A stretch of DNA of 64,000 nucleotides from Candidatus Methanobinarius endosymbioticus (lineage in GTDB: Archaea > Methanobacteriota > Methanobacteria > Methanobacteriales > Methanobacteriaceae), in assembly GCA_003315655.1 (NCBI GenBank), contig NIZT01000010.1:1-64000 (forward strand). Reading direction: 5' to 3'. The notes under the pieces were generated by a model, which saw nothing but the letters and a program-made list of their open reading frames with translations, searched no databases and was not told the DNA's origin. Numbering within the stretch: position 1 is the stretch's first letter; each line of letters begins with the position of its first letter. Position numbers and translations under genes: made by a program. This document shows, in pieces, positions 63,068 through 64,000 of this stretch.

Positions 63068-63402
63068 ATCTATTACATTAAATGTATAATAATTTTATTT
63101 CTAATTTTATTATTTTCTATTTATTTTATTAATTTTTATTATTTTGACAATATATTTTTGTTTTAAATATATTTTTAAATTTATCTTCTATTTTTAAGAT
63201 AAATTCTCTTTTAGTTGAATATTTTTTTCATTGGAGTTTTTTTATATAAATATAATAAATATTAGATCATTATAATCAGCATTATAATCATATGTTATAG
63301 TTAGATATTATTATTAGATATCAATTTATAATTATTTAGATATTTTATTTGTTATGAGTGATTTATTTTTGTTTTTCAAGTTAATTTTATTTGAAAATTG
63401 AT
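63068..63402. other. gap between convergent DUF447 and secD genes
   Basis: About 335 bases of T-rich and AT-rich DNA. Transcription from both sides probably ends here. No gene is seen. Confidence 0.45.
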
Positions 63403-64000
63403 CTACCTTAAAAATATTTCCACGAATTTTGCATAAGCGGGTCTTGTAATAAATATTCCCACTAAAACGCCAATAATTGTGGTGAATGCAAAACCAGCTA
63501 AGGTTCCTATTCCACTACTTCCTCTTGCAAATCCTACATATGCAAGTGGTAACATAGCTGCAATTAAAGTACCTGCAGATGCAAATACGATAAATAATGC
63601 ATTTTTAACACTCATTTTTGTTCGAGTTCTTCTACGTTTTTCAGTGGTTTCTCCTTTTGCTTGTTTACCTAAAACTTCGTCAGTAATGATAATTTGATCG
63701 TCCACACCAGTTCCAACTGATGCAATCAATCCTGCAATGGCTGATAAATCTATATTCCAATGAATAACAGAAGCTATTCCCATAACAATCAATACTTCAG
63801 AAATACTTGTAATAATAATTGGTATAACTAACAATGGTTTTCTATATTTGATATATATGATGATTGATATTGCCAATATAGCTAGTAAACCTGCAATAAT
63901 CGCACCATTTAAGAATAGATCTCCTAATTCTGGAGATACTGCACTGGCTCCAACAACTTTTATTTTGACTGGGAGGGATCCTGTTTTTAAAACTGTATAA
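63403..64000 (-). CDS. secD: protein-export membrane protein SecD, C-terminal part
   Basis: This gene runs off the window end. On the minus strand the frame is open from base 64000 to 63403. It reads [20 protein letters not shown], the late part of the periplasmic-type domain, then [20 protein letters not shown] (helix), and the family blocks [20 protein letters not shown] and [20 protein letters not shown]. SecD works with SecF to help the Sec channel export proteins using an ion gradient. About 199 codons are seen. The start lies outside. Confidence 0.93.
   Translation of the reverse strand, partial: YTVLKTGSLPVKIKVVGASAVSPELGDLFLNGAIIAGLLAILAISIIIYIKYRKPLLVIPIIITSISEVLIVMGIASVIHWNIDLSAIAGLIASVGTGVDDQIIITDEVLGKQAKGETTEKRRRTRTKMSVKNALFIVFASAGTLIAAMLPLAYVGFARGSSGIGTLAGFAFTTIIGVLVGIFITRPAYAKFVEIFLR

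Noticed and set aside
1-64000. CRISPR array or cas genes
   Set aside because: I saw no regularly spaced repeats of 24-40 bases and no Cas-like protein anywhere in the window.

Overview
The window looks like a chromosomal segment of a methanogenic archaeon of the order Methanobacteriales, close to Methanobrevibacter. The basis is archaeal information genes (aIF5A, aRF1, TFB, DnaG primase, Gar1, Nog1, XerA), an A-type ATP synthase, a Mur-ligase-like protein resembling the coenzyme F430 enzyme CfbE, a MurT/GatD pair of the kind expected in pseudomurein makers, and very AT-rich DNA. I could not run a database search, so the genus is an inference.

Layout. 1-5.3 kb: 3' part of the A1Ao ATP synthase operon (C-F-A-B-D), a DUF22-like gene and a 49-residue membrane protein. 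5.4-11 kb: mostly minus strand: ATP-grasp protein, tRNA-Gln, DUF1284 protein, BioY, UPF0104 membrane protein and an RraA-like protein. 11-12.4 kb: empty AT-rich DNA. 12.4-15.4 kb: dnaG and xerA. 15.5-17.9 kb: wrecks of two surface-protein genes. 18-22.9 kb: murT-gatD, gar1-tfb and a frameshifted unknown gene. 23-29.4 kb: a double glycosyltransferase, a membrane protein, a broken TauE transporter, two broken YbjQ-type genes and a zinc-ribbon protein. 29.6-35.5 kb: UMP kinase, aIF5A, agmatinase, two fluoride riboswitches with a broken antiporter, and arginine decarboxylase. 35.6-45.3 kb: NAD kinase/phosphatase, CfbE-like ligase, HemC, an oxidoreductase, a PRTase regulator, aRF1 and a TIGR00300 enzyme. 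45.6-52.9 kb: adenine deaminase and PyrI among six broken genes. 53.7-64 kb: TldD, AMMECR1, Nog1, a broken adhesin, Hsp20, a SIS-domain isomerase, a DUF447 protein and the C-terminal part of SecD.

How the genes work together. PdaD and agmatinase make agmatine and then putrescine, and aIF5A carries the lysine modified with a polyamine-derived group. The CfbE-like ligase and HemC both belong to tetrapyrrole/F430 synthesis. MurT-GatD and the glycosyltransferases fit envelope assembly. PyrH, PyrI and adenine deaminase handle nucleotides.

The most striking property is decay. Thirteen genes are broken by frameshifts, in-frame stops or truncation (about 11 kb), and about 15 kb more is intergenic, while every housekeeping gene is open. 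The losses fall on surface proteins, transporters and redox or stress accessories, as expected of a host-restricted lineage, though some single frameshifts could be sequencing errors. The best regulatory find is a pair of crcB-type fluoride riboswitches at 33.0 and 33.5 kb, the second directly in front of the broken antiporter gene. The transcription factor B gene appears to begin with ACG behind a good ribosome binding site.
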